From Balneolales bacterium (GTDB lineage: Bacteria > Bacteroidota > Rhodothermia > Balneolales > Balneolaceae): 7,989 nt of DNA. The stretch lies in the NCBI GenBank assembly GCA_030830725.1, contig JAURMN010000122.1, positions 1 to 7,989 of the forward strand. The letters are read 5' to 3'. Shown here piece by piece: positions 1 through 6,070 of the stretch (within the stretch, counting starts at the first letter, position 1; each line of letters starts with the position of its first letter). Made by a program: the position numbers and the translations under genes. The notes under the pieces are model-generated. The model searched no databases. It worked only from the letters and a program-made list of their open reading frames with translations, and was not told the origin of the DNA.

Positions 1-1161
1 ACCGAAGATGCTCGTGTTTCGGATGCACAGGACTTAATGTCCAAAAACCGGATCGGGGGAATTCCAATTGTCGATCACCAGGGAAAACTGATCGGTATTG
101 TTACGAATCGTGATTTGCGATTTGAAACATCCATGACTAAAAAGCTTGGCGAGATCATGACAAAGGAGAATCTTGTCACGGCTTCTGAAGGGACTACGCT
201 TGAAGAGGCCGAAGAAATTCTACAACGGAATAAAGTTGAAAAGTTGCCGATTGTGGATAAAAATTACCGTCTTGTGGGGTTAATTACCTTCAAAGACATC
301 GAGAAAAAGGTCAGTTTTCCTAATGCATGCAAGGATGAACTTGGTCGTCTACGTGTAGGCGCTGCTGTAGGGGTTGCCGGAGAAACCATGGATCGAGTTA
401 TTGCATTGATTGAATCCGGGGTGGATGTGATTACCGTAGATACGGCTCATGGTCACTCGGAAGGGGTGCTTTCGACGGTGAAGAACATTCGAAAACAGTA
501 TAAAGAGATTGCCCTGGTCGGTGGAAATATTGCAACAAGGGCGGCAGCGGAAGCGTTGGTAGAAGCGGGTGCCAACATCGTGAAAGTCGGTGTCGGTCCG
601 GGAAGCATCTGCACAACACGAGTAGTAACAGGGGTTGGAGTTCCACAACTTTCAGCGGTTATGGAAATAGCAGAGTTTACCCGTAAGAAAGGAATCGGTC
701 TCATTGCAGACGGAGGGATCAAACAAACCGGTGACATTCCAAAGGCATTAGCCGGTGGTGCCAACGCCGTGATGATGGGTTCCATGTTTGCAGGCGTGGA
801 CGAAAGCCCTGGGGAGACTATTATTTTTGAAAGTCGGAAATATAAGTCCTATCGGGGTATGGGCTCCATCAGTGCCATGTCAAAAGGATCTAAGGATCGC
901 TATTTCCAAGACGTGGAAGATGATTTAAAGAAATTGGTCCCTGAGGGGATTGAAGGTCGCGTGCCGTACAAAGGAACTCTTTCTGAGGTCGTACATCAGA
1001 TGCAGGGAGGTCTACGTGCGGCAATGGGGTATGTGGGCGCAGCAAGCGTCGAAGATCTTCAAAAAGCGGAATTCGTACAAATCACCAGCGCCTCCCTTCG
1101 TGAAAGCCATCCTCATACGGTTCAGATCACAAAAGAGGCTCCGAATTACTCCGTATCGTGA
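1..1161 (+). CDS. guaB: IMP dehydrogenase, 5' end missing
   Basis: This enzyme oxidises IMP to XMP with NAD+, the committed step of guanine nucleotide synthesis in the cytosol. The reading frame is open from base 1 (first codons T-E-D-A-R-V), so the true start lies upstream. The window encodes 386 residues; bacterial family members have about 490, so roughly 100 are missing. Codons 1 to about 104 are a CBS-domain pair, the first cut by the window edge. The TIM barrel follows, with DTAHGHS, GGNIAT, the catalytic loop GPGSICTTR (Cys at codon 204, bases 610-612), ADGGIK (Asp at codon 237), GSMFAG and YRGMGS. The mobile flap carries DRYFQ, whose Arg-Tyr (codons 300-301) matches the catalytic dyad, and PEGIEG, where Glu is the usual bacterial residue. 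The end (ITKEAPNYSVS) resembles Bacteroidota enzymes. The TGA stop overlaps the next start. Identification is firm. Confidence 0.97.
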   Translation, partial: TEDARVSDAQDLMSKNRIGGIPIVDHQGKLIGIVTNRDLRFETSMTKKLGEIMTKENLVTASEGTTLEEAEEILQRNKVEKLPIVDKNYRLVGLITFKDIEKKVSFPNACKDELGRLRVGAAVGVAGETMDRVIALIESGVDVITVDTAHGHSEGVLSTVKNIRKQYKEIALVGGNIATRAAAEALVEAGANIVKVGVGPGSICTTRVVTGVGVPQLSAVMEIAEFTRKKGIGLIADGGIKQTGDIPKALAGGANAVMMGSMFAGVDESPGETIIFESRKYKSYRGMGSISAMSKGSKDRYFQDVEDDLKKLVPEGIEGRVPYKGTLSEVVHQMQGGLRAAMGYVGAASVEDLQKAEFVQITSASLRESHPHTVQITKEAPNYSVS

Positions 1162-2528
1162 TCCGACTCCTTCTGATTGCCTATTACTTTCCTCCGATGG
1201 GGGGGAGTGGTGTTCAGCGTCCTCTTAAGATAGGGAAATATCTGGCCAAAAAAGGGATTCAGGTTACCTATTTGGTGCCTGCCATTGAATCCTATCATGT
1301 CATGGATCACACCCTTGAACAGGAACTTGTGAGTTCCGAGCAGAAATTCCGGATTATCCGAGTCAAAGAGGGGATCCCATTGCAATCCGCATGGATGTCA
1401 AGGATTCAGGCTCATTACAGAACCTTCCTGTCGACATGGAGTACCCAAATTACCAGCTGGTTTTATCTTCCTGATAATAAAAAAGGATGGATTGAACCGG
1501 CGCTTCGATATGTTGAACGTGCTCATCGTGACACACCATTTGACGCAGTTTTTGCCACAGCCTCACCTTACAGTAATCTTCTCCTGGCAGCGCAAATCAA
1601 AAAAAAGCTAAATCTGCCTGTGATGATGGATTTGCGAGATGACTGGTTGAAGAGTCATCTGATACGATATCCTACTCGCTGGCATAATCAACGCATGGCA
1701 AGGCTTGAACGTGAAACGCTCCAGTTGGCAGATGAAATTACGGTCATAAATGAGTCAGTAAAGCAATCGTTACTGAACCGAATTCCCGAGATTCCAATCC
1801 CAAAAGTACTTTCAAATGGATATGATCCTGAAGATTTCGAGGCTGCTGAGAAGATGATTCAAATCAGGAATGCCAGCTCCGCTTCGCCCGACATTGAGAA
1901 ATCTAAAGATGAGCGATTTTCATCAACCTGCTTTCATATCCTGTATAACGGACTTTTTTATGGAGTACAACAACCGGATACTTTTTTGAAAGGCATAAAA
2001 CTTGCCACCAAAAAAAACCCAGAACTTTTGAATGTACTTCGTTTGCATTTTCAGGGGGATTTCTTCGATAGACATTTGGCTTTGGCAGCCGAGCTAAAAT
2101 TAAAGGATAAGATCTTTGCACATGGGAATTTACCCCACATAGAATCTATTTCAGGATTGCTACAAGCTGATCTTCTGTGGCTTATTGTACCGAATCAACC
2201 GCATTCAAAGGGTCATACTCCTGGAAAACTCTTTGAATACTTGGGTACGCTCAAGCCCATTTTAGGGATGACAGATAAGGGGCAAGCCTACGATCTGCTC
2301 ACCCAGTACGAGGCATCGTATTTCGCGGATCCTGATCAACCGGAGAGCGTGGCCACCGCCGTAGAGCAGGCCTTTGATCACTGGAAAAGAAAACAAATGC
2401 CAGTTGGAAACAGGCAATTTATTCAGCAATTTGATCGTTCGATCCAAGGGCAGCATCTCATGGCCTGGATTCAGGATCTTGTAATGCAGCACAATAGAAA
2501 GTCAAAAACCCATGTGGGAGTTACTTAA
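1158..2528 (+). CDS. GT-B fold glycosyltransferase (family 4-like)
   Basis: Probable retaining glycosyltransferase that moves a sugar from a nucleotide donor onto an envelope polysaccharide or lipid. The acceptor cannot be told from sequence. The protein has 456 residues. It opens with a Rossmann strand and glycine loop (RLLLIAYYFPPMGGSGVQR, residues 3-21), which requires the GTG start at 1158 because the first in-frame ATG would cut into this fold. Residues 155-163 (VMMDLRDDW) and 191-199 (ADEITVINE) are typical of the N-terminal domain, and SNGYDPEDF (219-227) marks the domain linker. The C-terminal domain has ILYNGLFYG (261-269) and TPGKLFEYLG (354-363), whose Glu360 fits the donor-binding acidic residue of the GT4 superfamily. 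No membrane segment or signal peptide is visible. The start shares four bases (GTGA) with the guaB stop, and the end overlaps the M23 gene by 17 bases. A charged stretch at residues 228-256 may be a flexible insertion. Confidence 0.85.
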   Translation: MIRLLLIAYYFPPMGGSGVQRPLKIGKYLAKKGIQVTYLVPAIESYHVMDHTLEQELVSSEQKFRIIRVKEGIPLQSAWMSRIQAHYRTFLSTWSTQITSWFYLPDNKKGWIEPALRYVERAHRDTPFDAVFATASPYSNLLLAAQIKKKLNLPVMMDLRDDWLKSHLIRYPTRWHNQRMARLERETLQLADEITVINESVKQSLLNRIPEIPIPKVLSNGYDPEDFEAAEKMIQIRNASSASPDIEKSKDERFSSTCFHILYNGLFYGVQQPDTFLKGIKLATKKNPELLNVLRLHFQGDFFDRHLALAAELKLKDKIFAHGNLPHIESISGLLQADLLWLIVPNQPHSKGHTPGKLFEYLGTLKPILGMTDKGQAYDLLTQYEASYFADPDQPESVATAVEQAFDHWKRKQMPVGNRQFIQQFDRSIQGQHLMAWIQDLVMQHNRKSKTHVGVT

Positions 2529-3378
2529 AAAAATTGTCAGCGGAAAAAAGACGGACGTTACTCTGGTGATGCTGGACGAACAGGATCATGAGTTAACCGG
2601 ATCGTTAAAAGTCAGTTCAGGTACCCTACTCTTGATTTTAGTTGTATTTCTATTTGTTTCTATTGGTGGTACCACACTCTTGTTCTATCTCACACCCATC
2701 GGCTCTCTGTATAAAGATCGCCAAGAGGAGCGGATTCGAACTGAGGTCATTCAAATTGGCGAGCGAATTCTTCAACTCCAAGATTCCCTCAACTACAGGA
2801 ATCAACAGCTGGAAAACATGAAAATGGTGATTCGCCAAAATCTGGACACTACCTATGAGGTTTCTGTGAATATGGTTAGAGAAGTCCCACTCCAAGAAGC
2901 CACGGATCTTGGGGAATTTGCGTATAGCAATGAGTGGTTTTCTGAGGAAAGTGTTCGTTTGTTGACTGTCAATGAAATTCGAAACTCAGCGAGGGAGTCC
3001 AAAACTGAATTTACTATGTTCCGAATGCCGACGGACGGACTGCTCTCACAGGGATTTAAACCGACCACGGGTCATTATGGGATTGATATTGCGACGCCGG
3101 AAGGAACACGCTTTCGATCTGTTGGAAATGGAACTATTTTGCACAAAGCATGGACAGTAAGTTATGGGTATGTGGTGCACGTACAACATCCGGATGGTAC
3201 TCTTTCGGTCTATAAACATGCCTCGCAGGTAGATAAAGAGGTTGGAGATCAGGTGGTGAAAGGTGAAGTCCTGGGGCGAGTTGGGAATAAAGGAATGTTA
3301 AGTAGTGGGCCCCATTTGCATTTGGAAATCTGGCAACAAGGAGTCCCACGAAATCCCAGAGAGTTTTTGCTCAATTAA
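2512..3378 (+). CDS. Membrane-anchored M23 (LytM-type) peptidase
   Basis: Predicted zinc endopeptidase that cuts peptidoglycan cross-bridges or stem peptides outside the inner membrane. It has 288 residues. A short cytoplasmic N-terminus (1-37) is followed by one membrane helix (about 38-60, LLLILVVFLFVS core) and a probable coiled coil (about 68-110, rich in Glu, Gln, Arg, Leu). The M23 domain spans about 170-288. Metal ligands are visible as His188 and Asp192 in GHYGID and His270 in HLH; His268 of the same motif and His236 in YKHAS fit the catalytic positions. All key residues are present, so it should be active rather than a degenerate activator. The ATG lies inside the end of the glycosyltransferase gene, which suggests coupled translation; no strong ribosome binding site is seen. 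The next gene is a bactofilin, and M23 peptidases beside bactofilins set cell curvature or stalk and septum wall shape in several bacteria. Such a role here is an inference. Confidence 0.93.
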   Translation: MWELLKKIVSGKKTDVTLVMLDEQDHELTGSLKVSSGTLLLILVVFLFVSIGGTTLLFYLTPIGSLYKDRQEERIRTEVIQIGERILQLQDSLNYRNQQLENMKMVIRQNLDTTYEVSVNMVREVPLQEATDLGEFAYSNEWFSEESVRLLTVNEIRNSARESKTEFTMFRMPTDGLLSQGFKPTTGHYGIDIATPEGTRFRSVGNGTILHKAWTVSYGYVVHVQHPDGTLSVYKHASQVDKEVGDQVVKGEVLGRVGNKGMLSSGPHLHLEIWQQGVPRNPREFLLN

Positions 3379-3482
3379 GCGAAGAGTGAAATCCCATTAA
3401 TGAAATTCAACTCTAAATTGGGATTCAACTCACTGTTTCGTAGGTTTATAACCCACAAAAATAAACACAAATCTCTAGGAAG
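3379..3482. promoter_or_regulatory. Spacer before bactofilin with inverted and direct repeats
   Basis: This 104-base gap is the longest break upstream of the ATP synthase genes. It holds a perfect 7-base inverted repeat, AATCCCA at 3390-3396 and TGGGATT at 3419-3425, separated by 22 bases and not followed by a T run. It also holds a direct repeat, ATTCAACTC at 3405-3413 and 3423-3431. A TATAAC hexamer at 3447-3452 could be a -10 element, but the matching -35 (TTCAAC at 3424-3429, 17-base gap) is weak. The gap is a plausible place for a promoter that separates the bactofilin gene from the guaB-glycosyltransferase-M23 group. Nothing here proves it. Confidence 0.3.
3477..3482 (+). promoter_or_regulatory. 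Purine-rich possible ribosome binding site of bactofilin
   Basis: AGGAAG directly abuts the ATG at 3483. The match to the anti-Shine-Dalgarno is good but the spacing is almost nil, so it may be fortuitous. An in-frame ATG at residue 15 (base 3525) is the alternative start and would leave the bactofilin core intact. Confidence 0.3.
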
Positions 3483-3890
3483 ATGATTCGAGCCGAAAAT
3501 AAATCGATTGCCCCTCAGTTAAATATGATCAGTGAAAATACGACCCTTCAAGGGAATCTGAATTCTGATCAGGATATCCGTATTGCCGGTAATGTGAAGG
3601 GGGATATTGTATCCAAAGGCAAAGTCATTATTGCTAATTCTGCCAAAATCACCGGAAATATTACAGCTTTTGAAGTCGATTTGGCCGGATCTTTTAAAGG
3701 AAATATCAAAACCGCTTCGCGAATGGTACTGCGCTCGAATGGGCGCGTGGAAGGCGACATCCAGACCAAGGCTATTGTGATTGAAGAAGGGGGAATCTTT
3801 AATGGTGCCCTGAAGATGGGAGCCTTAGAAACGGTATCTTTACAGGCCAAAGGCACGTCACATGAGCAGACCGTCGCATCGGGAGCCTGA
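3483..3890 (+). CDS. Bactofilin family cytoskeletal protein
   Basis: Small protein (135 residues) that should self-assemble into nucleotide-free filaments and act as a scaffold at the inner face of the membrane. Residues about 17-115 form a bactofilin (DUF583) beta-helix: short repeats with a hydrophobic-glycine pattern are visible, including TTLQGNL, DIRIAGNVKGDI, VIIANSAKITGNI, VDLAGSFKGNI, MVLRSNGRVEGDI and IVIEEGGIFNGAL. The N-terminal tail (1-16) and the polar C-terminal tail (116-135) flank the core, as is usual. No membrane helix is present. It follows the M23 peptidase gene on the same strand after 104 bases and precedes the ATP synthase cluster by 52 bases. Bactofilins are known to localise or scaffold neighbouring M23 peptidases, so a shared wall-shaping role is likely but inferred. 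Confidence 0.94.
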   Translation: MIRAENKSIAPQLNMISENTTLQGNLNSDQDIRIAGNVKGDIVSKGKVIIANSAKITGNITAFEVDLAGSFKGNIKTASRMVLRSNGRVEGDIQTKAIVIEEGGIFNGALKMGALETVSLQAKGTSHEQTVASGA

Positions 3891-3942
3891 TCATATCCAC
3901 CTGTTATTCTGAATCGGTTCAACTTCACCGTTCTTCGCCTTG

Positions 3943-4209
3943 ATGTCTGAGCCTCGAAAAACTCCATCTTCTGTACGTACTATATATCGTTATCTCTCGG
4001 TGGGATTCGAGATTGCTGTTGCACTGTCAGTGCCTATGACTGGAGGATATTGGATTGATCAGCAATTTGATACCTCTCCATGGTTCCTGCTGGCGGGCGC
4101 ATTGCTGGGAATTGCACTCTTTATTCGTATTGCAATTCGATTATCCGAAAATTTGGATTCTGGCAGGAAGGTGAGAAGCACCAAAAAAGAAACCCCTGAT
4201 AAAGACTAA
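3943..4209 (+). CDS. atpZ: AtpZ/AtpI-family ATP synthase assembly protein
   Basis: Small membrane protein (88 residues from the ATG at 3943) of the F0F1-ATPase gene-1 type. It has two hydrophobic helices, about residues 20-37 (FEIAVALSVPMTGGYWID) and 46-66, joined by a short loop with GYWIDQQFDTSPW. This is the characteristic glycine-Trp-Asp then Ser-Pro-Trp pattern of the family. The C-terminus is basic and probably cytoplasmic. Family members help assemble or stabilise the c-ring, and in some Bacillus an AtpI/AtpZ pair has been linked to Mg2+/Ca2+ uptake; which role applies here is unknown. An in-frame TTG immediately precedes the ATG, but the ATG is the simpler start. It is first in the atp cluster, and the next gene starts 19 bases after its stop. 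Confidence 0.85.
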   Translation: MSEPRKTPSSVRTIYRYLSVGFEIAVALSVPMTGGYWIDQQFDTSPWFLLAGALLGIALFIRIAIRLSENLDSGRKVRSTKKETPDKD

Positions 4210-4228
4210 TTCTCCATTAACTATATTA

Positions 4229-4501
4229 ATGCGTGCATTATTATTCGGTTTTATCCTCGGTTTTTTTTCTGTGGGAATCCATTGGGTGGTTTCAGCTTAT
4301 CTTCGTCGTTTAAATAATCGGTACTTTATCTGGGCGTATTCTGGCGGAATTCTCCTTCGATTTTTAATAGTGTTACCTCTCTTCGCTCTTCTTATTGTTC
4401 TGACAAAAAATGAGCCTCTTCTGTTTACTTTCAGTTTTATTCTTTCGTATATTTTCTTTTCTGTAACCGAGATATTATGGTTATCGCGGCGCTCCTCTTA
4501 A
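4229..4501 (+). CDS. Small AtpI/AtpR-like membrane protein
   Basis: Very hydrophobic 90-residue protein with three probable membrane helices, about residues 3-23, 34-58 and 63-86, and short basic loops (YLRRLNNR at 24-31, SRRSS at the end). It sits between the AtpZ-type gene and atpB, the slot filled by atpI in many bacteria and by atpR in N-type ATPase operons. The second helix contains an arginine (Arg44 in GGILLRF); AtpR proteins are noted for membrane-embedded arginines thought to contact the c-subunit carboxylate. Sequence similarity to either family is too faint to settle by eye, so the role in c-ring assembly is inferred from position, size and topology. No Shine-Dalgarno is seen; the sequence before the ATG is AT-rich. 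Frame and start are well supported by the continuous membrane pattern. Confidence 0.65.
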   Translation: MRALLFGFILGFFSVGIHWVVSAYLRRLNNRYFIWAYSGGILLRFLIVLPLFALLIVLTKNEPLLFTFSFILSYIFFSVTEILWLSRRSS

Positions 4502-4540
4502 AAAACCCGGAGCTGACCAATTACTTACACATATATTCGT

Positions 4541-4545
4541 AAGGA
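4541..4545 (+). promoter_or_regulatory. Candidate ribosome binding site of atpB
   Basis: AAGGA lies 13 bases before the atpB ATG. It is one of the few recognisable Shine-Dalgarno-like motifs in the window, though the spacing is longer than ideal. Confidence 0.4.
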
Positions 4546-4558
4546 AATTAACTGCTAA

Positions 4559-5629
4559 ATGGCTCTTAAAATTAGCCGAACTTTATTAATAATTTCGTTT
4601 CTTTTGGCGGTGTTGTCACCTCTGTCCATTTTTGCGGCAGATGCGACCGAGTCAGAAGGCGGATCTATTGATATTCTGGGTAAAACTGCGGATCACGATT
4701 ACTTTGATACGGCATTTGGCAAGATCTACCTGCCTCGTATCTATGTTATAAATGGAGATATTTCTTTCTTCTCCTCCACAAAAAAAGCATTAGCATCTGG
4801 TGAATTTATACAAACCGAAGAGGGTCTTGTTCGCGCTGATGGTGAAGGTATTGATTTGGATCTGTCAATTACATCACATCTAGTCTATGTCTGGCTAGGA
4901 ATATTATTTGCACTACTTTTTACGATGTGGGCCGCGTCGCGCTACAAAAAGGGGATAGGCTCACAGACAGCTCCTAAAGGTGCGATTCAAAATATATTCG
5001 AAATTCTCTATCTATTTGTAAGAGATCAAATCGTTTTTGAATATATCCCTCGTGAGAAAGCTGGAAAATACATTCCGTTTCTCTTCTCTGTTTTTATGGC
5101 GATCGCCATGATGAATATGTTAGGGCTTCTTCCGTGGGGTGCCTCTGCGACTGCTGATCTCACAGTTACTGCCACACTGGCGCTGATTACCTTTATTGTG
5201 ACCCAAGTTAGCGGAACAAAAGATCACTGGCAGCACGTGTTCAACTTTCCAGGAGTTCCATTATTGGTGAAGTTTATTTTGACCCCAGTTGAAATACTTG
5301 GTCTACTGACCAAGCCTTTCGCATTGGCAATCCGTCTTTTCGCAAATATGCTTTCAGGCAAGATTATGATCATCTGTATTCTTGGACTGATTTTTATCTT
5401 CACCGATCTATTTGGACCTTCAGTTGGTGTAGGTACAAGTATTTTTTGGGTAGGGTTAACGTCTGTACTTTATGGGCTTAAGGTTTTCGTAGCTCTGCTT
5501 CAGGCCTATATTTTTACACTCTTATCCGCTGTATTTATCGGTATGGCAGCTGAAGAGCATCATCATGATGATCATCATCATAGTGACCTTGAACTTCTTT
5601 CAAATACACAACAATCCAACAATCATTAA
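4559..5629 (+). CDS. atpB: ATP synthase Fo subunit a
   Basis: Membrane subunit that forms the two ion half-channels against the c-ring. It has 356 residues, longer than E. coli's 271 because of an N-terminal extension. Residues 1-27 look like a signal peptide (basic start, hydrophobic core, cleavage near IFA-AD), and about 28-105 form an exported domain, a pattern common in Bacteroidota. Membrane helices follow at about 107-127, 172-193, 200-216, 236-282 and 292-330. The essential arginine is Arg259 in AIRLFANM (E. coli Arg210), with Asn263, Gln315 in LLQAYIF (Gln252) and Glu245 (Glu196) also conserved. By the same alignment E. coli Glu219 becomes Lys268 and His245 becomes Lys308, which is unusual. 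The C-terminus is histidine-rich (EEHHHDDHHHSD, 332-343). atpE starts 12 bases after the stop. Confidence 0.97.
   Translation: MALKISRTLLIISFLLAVLSPLSIFAADATESEGGSIDILGKTADHDYFDTAFGKIYLPRIYVINGDISFFSSTKKALASGEFIQTEEGLVRADGEGIDLDLSITSHLVYVWLGILFALLFTMWAASRYKKGIGSQTAPKGAIQNIFEILYLFVRDQIVFEYIPREKAGKYIPFLFSVFMAIAMMNMLGLLPWGASATADLTVTATLALITFIVTQVSGTKDHWQHVFNFPGVPLLVKFILTPVEILGLLTKPFALAIRLFANMLSGKIMIICILGLIFIFTDLFGPSVGVGTSIFWVGLTSVLYGLKVFVALLQAYIFTLLSAVFIGMAAEEHHHDDHHHSDLELLSNTQQSNNH
5558..5581 (+). repeat. CAT/GAT codon repeat in the atpB tail
   Basis: Eight consecutive codons, three CAT, two GAT and three CAT, encode HHHDDHHH near the C-terminus of subunit a. Only one codon is used for each residue, and the tract contains overlapping 14-base palindromes such as ATCATCATGATGAT. 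It is a short triplet repeat that could vary in length between strains. Confidence 0.7.
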
Positions 5630-5641
5630 AAAACAACTATC

Positions 5642-5869
5642 ATGGACTTTGGATTTTTAGCAGCCGGTCTTGGAGCCGGAATTATCGCAATTGGTGCCGG
5701 AATCGGAATCGGTATGATCGGAAAAGGTGCTGTTGAAAGTATCGCGAGACAACCTGAAGCTTCTGGTGATATTCGTGGTGCCATGATTCTGACTGCAGCC
5801 TTTATTGAAGGTGTGGCACTGATCGGTGCAATCGTATGTATCCTATTAGCCCTAGGAATCGGCGCTTAA
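5642..5869 (+). CDS. atpE: ATP synthase Fo subunit c
   Basis: Two-helix hairpin proteolipid (75 residues) that forms the rotating c-ring. Helix 1 (about 4-28) carries a glycine ladder, GAGIGIG at 18-24, that packs neighbouring subunits. The polar loop is ARQPEA (35-40), the classic contact with gamma and epsilon. Helix 2 (about 46-72) carries the ion-binding carboxylate Glu56 in AAFIEGVALIG. Aligning on AVES and ARQPEA, the Na+ ligands of the Ilyobacter-type ring are absent: Gln is Ile23, the Ser after Glu is Gly57 and the Tyr is Ile61. A proton-driven ring is therefore predicted. No Shine-Dalgarno is evident; the 12-base gap after atpB is A-rich. Synthesis must exceed that of the other subunits, and the long structured spacer that follows could bear on this. 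Confidence 0.97.
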   Translation: MDFGFLAAGLGAGIIAIGAGIGIGMIGKGAVESIARQPEASGDIRGAMILTAAFIEGVALIGAIVCILLALGIGA

Positions 5870-6070
5870 TTCTCAGTTGAATGTGCAAAGGATGTGCATC
5901 TCCAGACTGTGCATCCTTATGTCGATAGAGAGGTCGTTCATTGCACCGAAGATCTTCAGAGGCTACCTATATAAAGATAGGTTTAGCTGAATTATGATCG
6001 CAAATTCGACCAATTGTCTCGAAGGCTTCGTATCAGAAGCGTTGCACTTGTAACACGAAATAAAGACTTC
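5870..6070 (+). promoter_or_regulatory. Long hairpin-rich atpE-atpF spacer
   Basis: This 201-base gap has no convincing gene. It contains several potential stems: AAGGATG (5888-5894) with CATCCTT (5912-5918); a 10-base palindrome GAAGATCTTC (5948-5957); ACCTAT (5965-5970) with ATAGGT (5977-5982), extended by GCT (5962-5964) with AGC (5985-5987) across a 2-base bulge; GCTTC (6025-6029) with GAAGC (6036-6040); and GTTGC (6041-6045) with GTAAC (6050-6054) including one G-T pair. The hexamer TGTGCA occurs three times (5882, 5893, 5908). No stem is followed by a T run, so termination is not suggested. Possible roles are mRNA processing or stabilisation that favours atpE over atpF, or an internal promoter. 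Confidence 0.35.

Noticed and set aside
950..1228. 92-codon plus-strand frame spanning the guaB end and the glycosyltransferase start
   Set aside because: It runs out of frame across two well-supported genes and shows no protein-like pattern.
3390..3425. Rho-independent terminator after the M23 gene
   Set aside because: The stem is only 7 bases with a 22-base loop and no T run follows.
5881..5928. 14-codon open frame with four cysteines (begins MCKGC) in the atpE-atpF gap
   Set aside because: Very short, no ribosome binding site, and its cysteines simply reflect the repeated TGTGCA hexamer. Chance is more likely than a peptide gene.
5941..5975. Sigma70-like promoter (TTGCAC with TATAAA) before atpF
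   Set aside because: The gap between the hexamers is 23 bases, too long, and the -10 lies within a hairpin; a promoter here is possible but not shown by this match.
5892..5990. 32-codon open frame in the atpE-atpF gap
   Set aside because: No Shine-Dalgarno at proper spacing, no recognisable composition or motif, and it overlaps the hairpins; nothing supports translation.
6014..6070. TTG-initiated 19-residue N-terminal extension of atpF
   Set aside because: The extension is basic and unlike family N-termini, and the ATG at 6071 leads straight into the expected leader and membrane helix.
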